A stretch of DNA of 12,796 nt from Euperipatoides rowelli (GCA_003024985.2 PXIH01S0049252.1); one strand, 5' to 3'; shown: positions 1 through 9,158, numbered from the stretch's first letter. The notes: generated by a model not told the origin, from the letters alone. Made by a program: numbers and translations.

Positions 1-119
1 CTACATGTCATGTAACTTCATTGCATTACGCAAACAGTGGAACATAACTTCGAAAGATAAGAACTACTGGGTTGAAAGCACCTCGTTTCTTTCTATCTTC
101 CAGAAAGAAAGACAGATTG

Positions 120-222
120 AAAGTGAGGCCGGACAGCTCAAGCCGCGAACCCTGGTCGCTAGCTTTGGGCTTATACCAAGAATATGAAGCAGCGCAGCTC
201 AACCCACTGTGCCACTGCCCCA
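120..222 (-). repeat. tRNA-derived SINE-like head (candidate)
   Basis: Read on the minus strand, this stretch has an RNA polymerase III type 2 internal promoter. An A-box-like TGGCACAGTGGG lies at 214-203 and a B-box-like GGTTCGCGGCT at 151-141, preceded by GGGGCAGTGG as in many tRNA-derived SINE heads. The two box starts are about 63 nt apart, longer than in a normal tRNA gene, and no cloverleaf with acceptor pairing is evident, so this is not a functional tRNA gene. The segment is clearly richer in G+C than its surroundings. Downstream in SINE orientation (below 120) there are pyrimidine/purine-rich runs that could be the body or tail. The 3' end and any target-site duplication are not resolved. 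The alternative is a degraded tRNA pseudogene. Confidence 0.45.
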
Positions 223-1690
223 TGGCGTATGACCAGTTTTCTCTTGCACTGGTGCAGAATAAACCAACTTTATAACTCAAAGACTGAACATTGCAATACA
301 ATTACAAGTTTACCAACGTTCTGGCAATCTGTATTTGAGTGTTTTGTCACTGCTGAATTTGGGAGATGTCTTGCATTGCTCTCCCATATCTGTCGCCTGA
401 TAAGCATCTTTATATTGTGATTGATAATTCAATAATTTTTCTTTTATTTTAATCCTTTGCCTAATATATGAGCTATGCTTAGTGATGTTACTTTATCATT
501 CAGATTGAATGCCATTTTTTTTCTTTCTAAATATATTTCTATATTCATCTTGTATATACAGGAAGTTCGCAATAGCCTTTCCCTAAAAAAAAATGTTTTA
601 TAAGCCTGTCTTCTAAAAAAAGTATTTACAGTATGATTATGTTCTAGCTCATTGGAGATTTCATTAATGCTGGTTATACAGTTGTATTTGAGAACTCTCT
701 TGATGCCTTCATCAGCTGTTCCAAAAATCTTGTAGTACTGTTATCCATTTTCTCTATCGAAAGGTAAATGCCTGCCATGAAGGAGTTGTCCTATTCAAAT
801 AAACTCCGTCTTCATGCCTATCAAAAAATTAAATACACCAAAGATTTTTCTAAAATAAATCTTTATATAAACAAAATAATGTGTTTTGGGAATATTTTTT
901 TATTCATGCTTTGATTGTTATTATTGATATTTTTTAGTATTTAATCATATGTTCATTAGTTAAAACAACAATATACTATTATGCTAAGTAGCCTACCTAC
1001 AGTATACTACATTGAGTCATATTATTATTATTATTTGTTAATATTTTCTAATTTTTATTAAATTATCGTAAATGCATTACCTCATTCATTGCCAGGTCTC
1101 ATTTAATTTTTAAAATGAATATGGAGGACTAGAAACTTGAAAATCCATACTGATATTCAGCAAAGATAGTGCCTGAAATTAAATGGGTGTGTAATAATTA
1201 TTACCTATAGTAAATAAATTTTAATAATTAATTTGATAATAAAATGAAAATTTGAAATGGTTTCCGTGCCAAATCATTCAATTTATTATCACAGAGATCT
1301 GAAATTTGATTAAAATAAAATAATAGCAATTCTAGTTTAACCTATATATTAAAAAAAAGCCTACTGTAACATTTCAAATTATGAGGATATAATTTAAAAA
1401 GTCCCAATAGCCATTTTGACATTTAAAAAAAAAATATTAGAGCAGTGCCAATGACATGAGATGTTGTTAGAAGTACTCATATTTAAAGATTAGTACATTT
1501 ATTATATGTATACAACAAGCAATATTACAAAGTTACAATCCAATTCATGTAGAATTACAGTATGTGCTTCACAAATGTGTCAAATACCAAAGTGGTAAGG
1601 CTTCGTTGGACTGTTCATAACCTTCCTCATAGAGCTTCCCTCCCCCTAATTTGCTCTATTCTATCCCGAGAAAGATTATATTTTAAGATA
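223..1690. other. AT-rich non-coding stretch, no gene seen
   Basis: No supported coding region or RNA gene. Open frames here are short, lack recognisable domains and are what AT-rich sequence gives by chance. It contains an (ATT)n microsatellite at about 1021-1036, several poly-A runs, and four TACAGTA/TACTGTA heptamers at 627-633, 998-1004, 1362-1368 and 1556-1562, discussed as possible transposon footprints. It looks like intron or intergenic DNA. Confidence 0.6.
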
Positions 1691-1751
1691 AATTAATTTA
1701 CATCGACCTTGTTCTATTCCTTTATCCATATAAATACTTATCTCCAAAACT

Positions 1752-1829
1752 GAAGCTCAATTAAGGCAACAGTGTGGGAGGGCTCATAGCTATATAAGAT
1801 ATTGAATGTATCTACCTGGATGGGGGACC
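1752..1829 (+). repeat. 5S-rRNA-like pseudogene or 5S-derived SINE fragment (candidate)
   Basis: TACCTGGATGGGGGACC at 1813-1829 matches the internal C-box region of animal 5S rRNA genes with about two mismatches against an arthropod version. Upstream, AATTAAGGCAACA at 1759-1771 resembles the 5S A-box (AATTAAGCAGCG in flies). Order and strand are right for 5S, but the spacing is about 28 nt too long, because of an AT-rich insertion, and the region downstream does not continue as 5S. This fits a degraded 5S pseudogene or a 5S-headed (SINE3-like) element. Chance similarity remains possible because the match is short. Confidence 0.3.
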
Positions 1830-2528
1830 TTATTTCCAGTATCATACCCTATAAATCTAAACTACTCATAATTGCTGATAAGTATATTTAATTTATAATT
1901 GCATGATGTGTGGAAATTGGGCCACTCTTGATCATATTTGTAACTTATGCGGTGCGGGCGTACTCAAGCATGTCGCTACCTCTTTAAATCTTAAATATGA
2001 TGTCTCACTGGGAAAATATTTCTATTATCTCCACAGCCCATATGCAGGGGGCGTGAGGCTCAGATGGCACGTACGCGTCCACATATGAACCGTTACAGAT
2101 CGGAGAAATAAGTTCCGGGGTAAATCACCATGTGTATATTATATCTTCAAAACTAACCTTCATCTATACTTACATGTAAACTGCATAAATTAAGAAGTAT
2201 AATTTAATACATTCACATGTAGGCTTAACATAAACAAAGACTATCCCCAAGATATAATATAAACTGAAAAGGGGTCAAATTGTGCCAATTTGTGATAAAA
2301 ACTCAAGGGGGCTAATAAACCAGCACAATGAGACAAAAAGGGAAAGCTAACTAAACCTAACGAAATAATAGTCCAAACCTGCCAACTAGGGGTTAAGGAG
2401 GAGAAATGGGGAGTAACCTTTTTATCCCTGCCCTGATAGAAGTGAGCAGGCACTACCCCCGTTTCGCACTTGCTAGGATGGCCATCTAAAAAATAATTAA
2501 AGATTAAACAAGTCATTTCGATACTTTA
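1830..2528. other. Non-coding stretch with a G+C-richer block, no gene seen
   Basis: This region includes two blocks that are less AT-rich than their surroundings, about 1940-2120 and 2240-2490. Neither shows a recognisable protein, RNA or transposon motif. The longest frame in the second block (minus, 2241-2516, 91 codons) has no family features and no convincing start, so it is not called. The blocks may be remnants of old repeats. Confidence 0.5.
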
Positions 2529-2582
2529 GCTAAGCAGTTCTGAGTTTGTTGTGTGACACACACAAACTCAGAACTGCTTAGC
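2529..2582. repeat. 54-bp near-perfect inverted repeat (hairpin)
   Basis: Two 21-bp arms, 2529-2549 and 2562-2582, are perfect reverse complements beginning GCTAAGCAGTTC. Inside them GTGTG (2551-2555) can pair with CACAC (2557-2561), leaving one bulged T and a loop of about one base. The whole 54 bp is therefore almost fully self-complementary. Arms this long and identical are not expected by chance. Possible origins are a minimal foldback or MITE remnant, the end of a larger element, or a recent palindromic duplication. No target-site duplication is clear. Confidence 0.9.
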
Positions 2583-3362
2583 AAACAAACATATTTATTT
2601 GCATAAAAACAAATTTAACAAAGAAAGCCATTCCCACTGAAATTTACAAAATTTACCCTTAATATCTATGATGAAATAATTGGCCAGAATGCGCAGAAAA
2701 GAGAAGAGAAAGGGAAAGGTAATAAAGGCATAGCCAGAGAGGTAGGGACTGGGGGTGAAATGAAAATTAATGTCTTTAGAATAAAAAGTCTATGGGGGCA
2801 AATGCTTACTATAACTGGAAAGTTCACAATGGTTTGGTATCGTACTCTGGAATTACTCAGCCATAATGTAGTTGACAAAAACTTGTACTGCTTAATGAAA
2901 GTGATTGCAAAGATGTGCTGGAAGGATCTGAGTTCTTGCAGACTATGACATATTACAGGTATGCTTCTGGTTATTACTCTAGAATGAAAAGGAGTATATA
3001 TTGCTTGTCCATTCATAAAGGGGGGCATCTCTTGAAGAAACCTTGAATTCCGCACATTTTTCTGGTATTCGATTCCAAATTAATATCTTCTGTCGTTCTA
3101 AACTCCTTGGTTTATGGCAAAAATCTCTCTAAAATTTTGTGTTAAAAAAAGCCTCGAGAAGGTCTTTGCATAAACCTTTATACTCTATTGTCACTAGCGT
3201 TTTTACTATTATTTATTTTATTTTAATAGGTTGCTAGTGACTGTCATCTGCTCTTATGTAAATCCTCAAATATGGAGTCGCCGCTATTATTTTTCCAAGA
3301 TGTGAGAATAGCTAAGGCTTGGTAACCATGACAACCATTGCAAATATTTCCTCTACAGGTGT
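2583..3362. other. Non-coding stretch, no gene seen
   Basis: No recognised gene. A 129-codon frame on the minus strand (2666-3055) is the longest here but has no family resemblance, low complexity in parts and no supporting signals, so it is treated as chance. A purine-rich run lies near 2696-2765. Confidence 0.5.
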
Positions 3363-3482
3363 CATTAAGCAGTTTTCTTATGTTTCTTTATTAAAATTAG
3401 ATAAAGTTAGATAATGTCCATTTCATTAAGCAGTTTTATTACTTTTTATTACTATAATTTGATGAAATTTAGTATTGTCCAT
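3363..3482. repeat. Two-copy imperfect tandem repeat, period 61 bp
   Basis: The units at 3363-3421 and 3424-3482 both begin CATTAAGCAGTTTT and both end TTGTCCAT or ATGTCCAT, with a diverged AT-rich middle. The shared ends in the same order and spacing indicate an old segmental tandem duplication. Confidence 0.7.
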
Positions 3483-3691
3483 GATTTAAAAGTTCTTTTG
3501 TTTCTTTTCAGGGTGAAGGTATAGCGGGAGGCTATGCTATGGGTGGCTAGCCCAGAGGGTCAAATAACAAAAGGCAGAGAATAGTCGCTGTACAATCAAT
3601 ACACATGAAAATGAAAACAATGACCTAAAATAAACAAGAAAATTAACCTGTAAAAGTAGCTGGTCAAATAAAGTATACTAGAATATAGGAA
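3483..3691. other. Non-coding stretch with one possible splice acceptor
   Basis: A pyrimidine tract ending in TTTCTTTTCAG at 3501-3511 looks like a strong 3' splice site. The next bases open a 12-codon glycine-rich frame that ends in TAG at 3548-3550, followed by AATAAA-type motifs around 3625-3672. This could be a terminal exon of an unseen host gene or chance. No upstream exon is identified. Confidence 0.2.
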
Positions 3692-3739
3692 TAAATCACA
3701 TAGATTTATTCTGTGATTTATCAATTTAAATTGATAAAT
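3692..3739. repeat. Overlapping hairpin and 24-bp perfect palindrome
   Basis: TAAATCACA (3692-3700) pairs with TGTGATTTA (3712-3720) around an 11-nt loop. Overlapping its right arm is a perfect 24-bp palindrome at 3716-3739, with arms ATTTATCAATTT and AAATTGATAAAT. The two structures share 3716-3720 and cannot form together. Function unknown. Confidence 0.8.
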
Positions 3740-5010
3740 GACAAATGTATGATTCTTAGTTCATAAGCTGGCTAACTCGTGTTTTCAATAAAAAAAAAAG
3801 TTTTTAACACAGTTCATACTATTTCTGTTTTCCAATTGTATACATACTAAATTTTCAAATTAAATCTGATTCACTAAGCACACTAAACTTCATTTAACTA
3901 ACTATTAAATATACTTGATTAATGGGTGCTGATAAAGCAGCAAAAATTCCACCAATTCACAAAGAGTCAAGCTATCTTATGATACCATACCCATAATACA
4001 TTTCAGTTTCATAAGCTCAATAAACTTCACAACTGACGTCAAGGATACCTACATATATTGATGCCCAATTTTCATTTTTTACTCTACGTATTCAATCATA
4101 TATTTTCCCTATCAGCATATTTAACACATGCATGTAATAAATAATAAACAAAATCAATATACCGTAACTAATTCTTTCCCTTCATTTATACTATTAATGA
4201 CTACTCAATCATTACAACAAATCATAATCAGTTATTGTAACACATCATTTTATTTTCTTTGCACTAATTTGATCTTGTTACTGTTCATTTATAATGTCCT
4301 CATTTCACCTTTGAACAAATGTGACATGCAAATGCTAAAGACATGAATTTTCTCTCAAAATCACAAGACATTTTTTCATGTTATATCTCCTCATATACCT
4401 CAAAGGTTTTTAATCATTTTGATTTAGAAAAAAAAAAAGTTTTATATGTTAAACAGATTTTTATCATTTTAAAATAAATAAATTAAACATTAAATAAAAA
4501 AATAATACTTTCATTATTTATGGATCTGGAACATCATTCTTTCTAGGATGAAGAGTGAAGATCCAGCTAGCTAGTAAATAAATTATAGTAACAAAACATA
4601 ACATTTTACTTTCCGCCATTACGATACAGTGCAGGAGATAAAATACATTCGTTTCTAAACTTACCTCTCCAAAATAATAATAATAAAATCCTGAAGTCAA
4701 AGTGACCCTATTGTGTAAGTTTGAATTAAAAAAATATTGCAATAATCTCATTTGCTATTGTGAGGGATGGTGTATATAATGTACTGTATATGATTGTTTT
4801 CTGTTTTTTTTTTAAGTGCTATTCATTATCTTATGATTTTATTTATTTGAATATACAGTATGTATTTTAAGTCCTAAGACTTTTATACAATTTAAATAGT
4901 ACATAATGATTATTTACAATGATATCTAACGATAATAACTAGAGTTAAACATTTAAGAGCAAAACAAATTAACAAATCATACCAAAAATTTTCCAAAGGA
5001 AATCATAGCT
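3740..5010. other. AT-rich non-coding flank of the LTR element, no gene seen
   Basis: No supported gene. It contains an (AAT)n microsatellite at about 4672-4687, several poly-A/T runs, and an inverted pair of decamers, TACTGTATAT at 4782-4791 and ATATACAGTA at 4851-4860. Because the neighbouring LTR element is inserted next to a LINE, the rightmost part could be a displaced continuation of LINE 3' sequence, but no clear LINE tail is seen. Confidence 0.5.
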
Positions 5011-5015
5011 AACAC
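5011..5015. repeat. Left target-site duplication AACAC
   Basis: AACAC lies immediately before the TG that opens the left LTR. The same 5 bp occur immediately after the CA that closes the right LTR at 11024-11028. Five base pairs is the usual target-site duplication length for Ty1/copia integrases, so the pair defines the element as one clean insertion. Confidence 0.93.
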
Positions 5016-5365
5016 TGTTGGCGAGTGGTTTAAGTGCGCATACAAGATTAAGTAGTGTGGAAGTTAAGCCATACCAATAAAACTGAGGAGAAATTCAAAA
5101 AATTACTAGAAAATAAATAGTAGAAGATGGTAAAGTAAAGCTATTACTTTCGGGTAGTATAACTCAGAATCTAATGGATGTGGTCAAATAATTACAAGAC
5201 TTTAAATATATAAAAACTTTACTGTTTGATTTAATTATCAAAGTTGTCCAATAATGGAATATACAAACCATGAAATAATAATAGAAAGAAATTCAGGATC
5301 AATATTAAACATGTTACAGTATTAAAATATATACTAGTTGTTCCTCTTCTTATCTTGACAGACAA

Positions 5366-5518
5366 GATTAATAATTGCAAAGCATGGCTTAGTAACATGT
5401 ACAAAAAAAATGTAAACAAAAAACATTCACAGTAGTCTGGATCGATTAATAATTGCAAAACAAGGTTTAACAATAAGTACAGCAAAAGCGTAAATAAGTA
5501 TTCACAGTGGGCTGAATC
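5366..5518. repeat. Tandem duplication inside the 3' LTR, period 78 bp
   Basis: Units 5366-5443 and 5444-5518 both open with GATTAATAATTGCAAA and both end near TTCACAGT...CTGGATC or TTCACAGT...CTGAATC. They are diverged in the middle. The same pair is in the other LTR, so the duplication predates this insertion. Confidence 0.8.
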
Positions 5519-6208
5519 GATGTGAGAATAGCATTTCATGTAGTTGACCAAAAACTAGGTTATATGAATAACGAAGAACAATAAAAAAGAATTAACTTGT
5601 AGTCTACTTCAAAAGTAATTACACTACTAATTGTATGGTAGTTCTGTATTAAACGTGATGCTTATTTAAAAGGCTGTTTTGACTAATCGTATTTTTAATT
5701 AGCTTCAAATAAAACTTAAAAGTTTTAGCAGGGTTTGACTAATACCCTCGTGACTCGTATTGGAGGTTAGAAAAAAAAAACTTCACTAAGATAAAGAAAT
5801 AAATTTATCTTCTTTCAGGAAATGCACAGAGTAATATAGCTCTTGCTTATTCGTGAGTAGGGAAATAAAAATAAATGAATTTTTCTTTAGATAGGTCCTA
5901 ATAAAAGCTATCGTGCTATGTCTTACTTAGGTAGGCCTATAATCACGTGTTTCCCTCAAATTCCAGAGATAACGTAAGAAGTTAACTGTACTAATATTTG
6001 TACACACTAAATATGAAAAAATATATTTACCTCCCGATGATTCTTCTGTAGTATTTAACGTAGTATGCTTACTCTGCATATTGTGATTCAGTTTTCAGAA
6101 GATCAAAAAACGTATAGCTAATAAAAAATTGCACTTTAATAGTGCCACTCAGAAAATAGCGTCACTACGCCATTCCTTCCTTTTGTTTCAAGAAGTGAGA
6201 GAGATTTT

Positions 6209-6218
6209 TCTCGCGAGA
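6209..6218. promoter_or_regulatory. TCTCGCGAGA palindrome in the 3' LTR (candidate regulatory site)
   Basis: A perfect 10-bp palindrome with two CpGs in an otherwise AT-rich LTR. It is conserved in the other LTR at 10470-10479, about 550 nt into the LTR in element orientation. The same decamer is a known promoter element in vertebrates. Its role here is inference only. Confidence 0.3.
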
Positions 6219-6741
6219 GTTAAACGTCATGTTTTTAAAAGTATCACAGGAAGTGCTTAACTGAGTCTGCTCACATCAGTGTCAACCCAAAGTTTTACAT
6301 GCGGTAAAAAAAAAATGTACGAAAAAATTTGACAGCATTCAAAAAGGTAAACAATGTTACAAAATATTTTAAATAAGAAAAGCAATATCTCATGATTATT
6401 ACTTTAAAAGAAAATTATTTAATAAAGATTGTATTATTAGACTATTGTTATCGTCACTGATAACTTATGATAATAATGAATACATCATATTAAGGTAAGC
6501 TAGAAAAAAACAAACGTGTATACTCACAATGCATCAATAATAATAAAAATAAATAAATACAATAATATTTTCTAACTACATATATGAGCACAAATATATA
6601 TACATTACTGAATTTGGTATTATTGAACTAATAAGTTATCTGGAAAAGATTCCATCAAATAGATTATTATGTAACTATCATAGCTAACTGGTATGAATAA
6701 TTAAAAAAAAATAAAAGAATATACTATACCAAATTCCTACA

Positions 6742-6750
6742 CTCCCCTTA
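6742..6750 (-). other. Polypurine tract (PPT)
   Basis: On the minus strand TAAGGGGAG abuts the TGTAGG start of the 3' LTR. A purine run directly against the 3' LTR is the standard plus-strand DNA primer of LTR retrotransposons. The TAA at its 5' end is also the last in-frame stop of the polyprotein frame. Confidence 0.85.
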
Positions 6751-6999
6751 ATGTGTATTGGGGTCATATGAAGGGTTGATCGCCTTTTTGGTGTTTTGGT
6801 AATAGTCCTTATGAGAGTTCGATTGTACTTGGTTACTATAGGTGAGGGCCTCTGGAGGTTTTCCCTTGGTAGTGCGACTGGAAAGTCTAGTCAAGGGTTT
6901 TTCAGCTTCAGTGGTCTCCTCATTGGTAACTCTTTCGGGGAAGTCCTCTCTTTGGTTGTGTTCTGTGTGGTAGTAGTATTGTGGAGATTGATTTCTCCT
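6748..6999 (-). pseudogene. Post-integrase linker frame ending at the PPT
   Basis: After the TGA at 7002-7000 the same frame stays open for 83 codons and ends in TAA at 6750-6748, which forms the first bases of the polypurine tract. The encoded segment is hydrophilic, with a LTRLSSRTTKGKPP motif that resembles the R/S/T/K/P-rich linker normally placed between integrase and reverse transcriptase in copia Pol. The linker therefore seems to survive while RT and RNase H are cut out. The last 20 or so residues have no recognised family. Confidence 0.6.
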
Positions 7000-7002
7000 T
7001 CA

Positions 7003-8000
7003 ATGGACATTTTCTTGTACAAATTTTACACAACGGCTAACATATATACATGAATCTTGAGGATTCCATATGCGGTATGTTTTGTAGGATTCTCCGTAAC
7101 CTATGAGTATTCCTGGGATGCTCCTGTGGTCCAACTTTCTTCTATTAGGTAAATTATTTAGAAAGTAGCAATGTGTTCCTATGGATTTGATATGATCAAG
7201 TTGAAGTGGTTTTTGATACCATAGCTCGTATGGTGTTTTGCAAAGCTCTTTATGATGTGTGCAATTGTTGAGGTAGGTGGCAGTGCATAGCAACTCTCCC
7301 CACATATTTTTGGGTAATCCGGTTTGATGTAGCAGTGCTCTTGTCATGTCCATGAGGGTCCGGTTGAGCCTTTCAATGGTTCCATTGGTCTGGGGTGTGT
7401 AAGCTAGACTCACTTTGTGCACTATGCCTCGGGTTTTTAAATACTGATTGAAGTTCTCACCCATGAATTCACCTCCGTCACTGCGTAGCATTTGAGGTCT
7501 TTTGTGGAATAGATTTATTCCATGTTCTATGTATTCCATTATACACTCTGCTGCCTGAGCTTTATTGTTTAGTAGGTATACTTGCGAGTAGCGGGAGTGG
7601 TCGTCTATGATATTAAGGGAGTAGCTGTTTTTTCCTAATGTTTGGGGTTGGATAGGCCCACATAAGTCCAAGTGAATAATATCGAAAGGAAAATTGGCCC
7701 TTTCTCTGGTTGATGGTGGAAAGGGTTCATTACGCATCTTAGTGATTGTGCACATTTCACATAGTCCATCTACATCACAGGAGTGAATATCCTTATCTTC
7801 TTGGGCCTGTTGAGGTATGTCTTTATCTTGTTGGTGGCCATACCTTTGATGTAGGATGTGTTGACATAACAGTGCCACAGGGGATCGCTTTGGTTCGTGT
7901 CAGGTTGTACATGATGTGTATATAATAGTTGTTCCAAGGTGGCCAGTTTGATTTGAGTGGACTTCTGGTGTAACCAACAGTGTTTCTCGTCGAATGAAAT
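7003..8000 (-). pseudogene. GAG-pre-integrase and integrase (rve core)
   Basis: A GYSISF...C stretch and LWH mark the GAG-pre-integrase/zinc-binding region. The CEMC pair of the HHCC domain is present near 7761-7750, but the second histidine is not seen where expected and a frame change lies near 7800. The catalytic core is then open. D1 is in HLDLCGP (7668-7666), D2 in LRSDGGEF (7479-7477) and E in NGTIERLNRTL (7374-7372). The D2-E spacing is 34 residues, one short of the usual 35, because the common DNGGE motif is here DGGE. The C-terminal copia domain, with GILIGY and a final YVSRCVKF, is intact up to a TGA at 7002-7000. The enzyme inserts element cDNA into host DNA. This copy is broken upstream but its core is well preserved. 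Confidence 0.9.
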
Positions 8001-8039
8001 ACTGTATCCCATGGTGATTAGTTTAGTTACTGAAAGGAG

Positions 8040-8257
8040 ATTGTCCGTAAGGTCTGGTAAATGAATAACTTCCTTCAAGAGGATTTTTACTTCTTGTTCA
8101 TTATTATCACATAGATTCAGAATGCATTCTCCCATTAGGGTAATGGTGTGTCTCCATTGGCGGTAGTGATATTCCTGGGGGTGTTGATATTTATTGTGTT
8201 TATCAATAGATTTTTGTCCTTTACCATGTGAGCGCTTGCCCCTGAATCCACTATCCA
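8040..8257 (-). pseudogene. Retropepsin-like protease domain (frameshifted)
   Basis: The catalytic aspartate lies in WIVDSGASAHM, with the DSGAS codons at 8248-8234, the classic single active-site loop of copia aspartic proteases, which work as dimers. The N-terminal half is in the same frame as the Gag zinc knuckle. A shift near 8140-8150 moves the C-terminal half (the LPDLTDNLLSV segment, equivalent to the conserved VPGLxxNLLSV of copia) into a different frame. The enzyme would normally cut Gag-Pol into its mature parts. Confidence 0.85.
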
Positions 8258-8329
8258 TGTTGTGGAGTTATCTTTATTAGTGGTTACTACCATTGCTTTG
8301 TCTTTGTAGGTTCTTTCTTGCCAATTGGG

Positions 8330-9158
8330 CCAAGTGTATCTCTCACTGTCAGATTCTTCCAAGGTTATAGCCGCTAGTCTTGATTGGTTTGCTTGGTTGT
8401 CCTTTTCTTGATTGCTTGGTGATGGTTTCTTTTTAATGAAGTTTTGGTGAGGACTATGTTGTTTTAAAAGTCTGCAGTCTCTTCTTATGTGTCCAACTTT
8501 TTGACAATAAAAGCAGGTGGGTCTTTTAGAGGTGTGTTTATACTTCTGACTAATAGTTTGCATAGCCTTGATGTGATGTTGTGAAAGCTTGTCATGTAGT
8601 GTTTTCGAGTTTTCCTCTAAGATCTTGTCTCTAAGATAGTCAATATTTATATCTTGTGCATTTCTCCCCTCAATAGCGGTGATTAGGGGACCGTATTCTT
8701 TAGGTAAACTAGCTAGCATAGCTCCGCAGATGATCTCGGGATCCACCGGATGTCCTCTATCTTCTAGCTTGGATACTGTCTCCAGTATGCCGTCCAGATG
8801 GTCTGAGATTGCTCGTCCCTGGGTGGTATTTGCTTGAGAAAAATGTGCATTATAAAGTCAATCTAGATCCTATGCTATCGTTTTGTAGCAGTGATACCAG
8901 TTTGTTCCATATGCCTTTGGCTGTAGTTTCATGTTTGATGTGCACCAGCATCTTGTCTTCTACGGCCAAACCAAGAGAGGCCTGAGCCATTCGGTCCTGA
9001 TGTAACCATCTAACTTCTGGTGCCGGAGGAATGGGGTCTACTATGATATCCCACTGGTTTTCTTTTATGAGCGCCATTTGCATTCTTCTTTTCAAGGTAT
9101 GATAATTATTGGAATTCAATTTGGGGATGGCTGATCTGTAATCGTAGTGTATCTGCAT
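8330..9158 (-). pseudogene. Gag region of the copia element
   Basis: The first part (9158-8853, frame open from an ATG at 9158) has the copia Gag N-terminal signature: an IPKLN...NY lead-in followed by a helix with aromatic and basic residues and a WNKL motif, as in UBN2/DUF4219-type Gag. It stops at TAA 8852-8850 because of a frame change just before it. The next frame carries on from about 8860 through a DPEII...SLP stretch, typical of the Gag core. A CCHC zinc knuckle of the form CX2CX4HX4C follows at 8515-8474, with all four ligands intact, and would bind the RNA genome during particle assembly. Downstream there is a lysine/glutamine-rich linker leading to the protease. Family assignment is firm. 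The frameshift makes the product truncated. Confidence 0.88.

Larger units (their letters stand above)
5016..6741 (-). repeat. 3' LTR (left copy, 1726 bp)
   Basis: A direct repeat of 9266-11023. On the plus strand it begins TGTTGG and ends CCTACA. In element orientation the termini are TGTAGG...CCAACA, a near-perfect 6-bp terminal inverted repeat with the canonical TG/CA ends. At 1.7 kb it is much longer than typical copia LTRs, which are a few hundred bp. It contains the 78-bp-period internal duplication (5366-5518) and the palindrome TCTCGCGAGA (6209-6218), both also present in the other LTR. U3/R/U5 boundaries cannot be placed from the sequence alone. A periodic open frame on the minus strand near 5231-5551 is a by-product of the internal duplication and is not called. 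Confidence 0.95.
6748..9158 (-). pseudogene. Copia Gag-Pol polyprotein, frameshifted and lacking RT/RNase H
   Basis: Decayed remains of one copia polyprotein, read from 9158 down to 6748. In order: Gag N-terminal domain (9158-8853), Gag remainder with zinc knuckle (about 8860-8474), protease (about 8257-8040), GAG-pre-integrase (about 8000-7740), integrase core and C-terminal domain (about 7730-7003), and a hydrophilic linker (6999-6751). At least three frame changes break it: near 8853-8865 in gag, near 8140-8150 in protease, and near 7800 before the integrase core. A TGA at 7000-7002 follows the integrase. No reverse transcriptase motif (YVDD-like) or RNase H motif follows, although copia polyproteins normally continue for about 500 or more residues. 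An upstream ATG at 9175-9173 is in another frame and may be the original start, displaced by a further indel. This copy is non-functional. Confidence 0.92.

Noticed and set aside
203-214. A functional tRNA gene at the left end
   Set aside because: Only box-like motifs are present. Box spacing is too long and no acceptor stem or anticodon arm can be folded.
2666-3055. 129-codon open frame on the minus strand
   Set aside because: No domain, signal or compositional support. It sits in AT-rich DNA next to repeats, and an overlapping frame on the other strand is equally unsupported.
4128-4346. 72-codon hydrophobic frame, plus strand
   Set aside because: AT-rich chance frame with no family resemblance or gene signals.
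4518-4751. 77-codon frame, minus strand
   Set aside because: Crosses an (AAT)n microsatellite and has no recognisable features.
5231-5551. 106-codon frame in the 3' LTR, with a shorter version at 9569-9766
   Set aside because: Its repetitive peptide comes from the 78-bp LTR duplication, and the frame is broken by an indel in the other LTR, so it is not under coding constraint.
6796-7053. 85-codon plus-strand frame
   Set aside because: Antisense shadow of the integrase C-terminus and linker of the copia element.
8000-8006. TACTGTA in the copia gag-pol region as another footprint
   Set aside because: It lies in frame as part of a conserved GYSISF-type motif and causes no frame break, so it is probably ordinary coding sequence.
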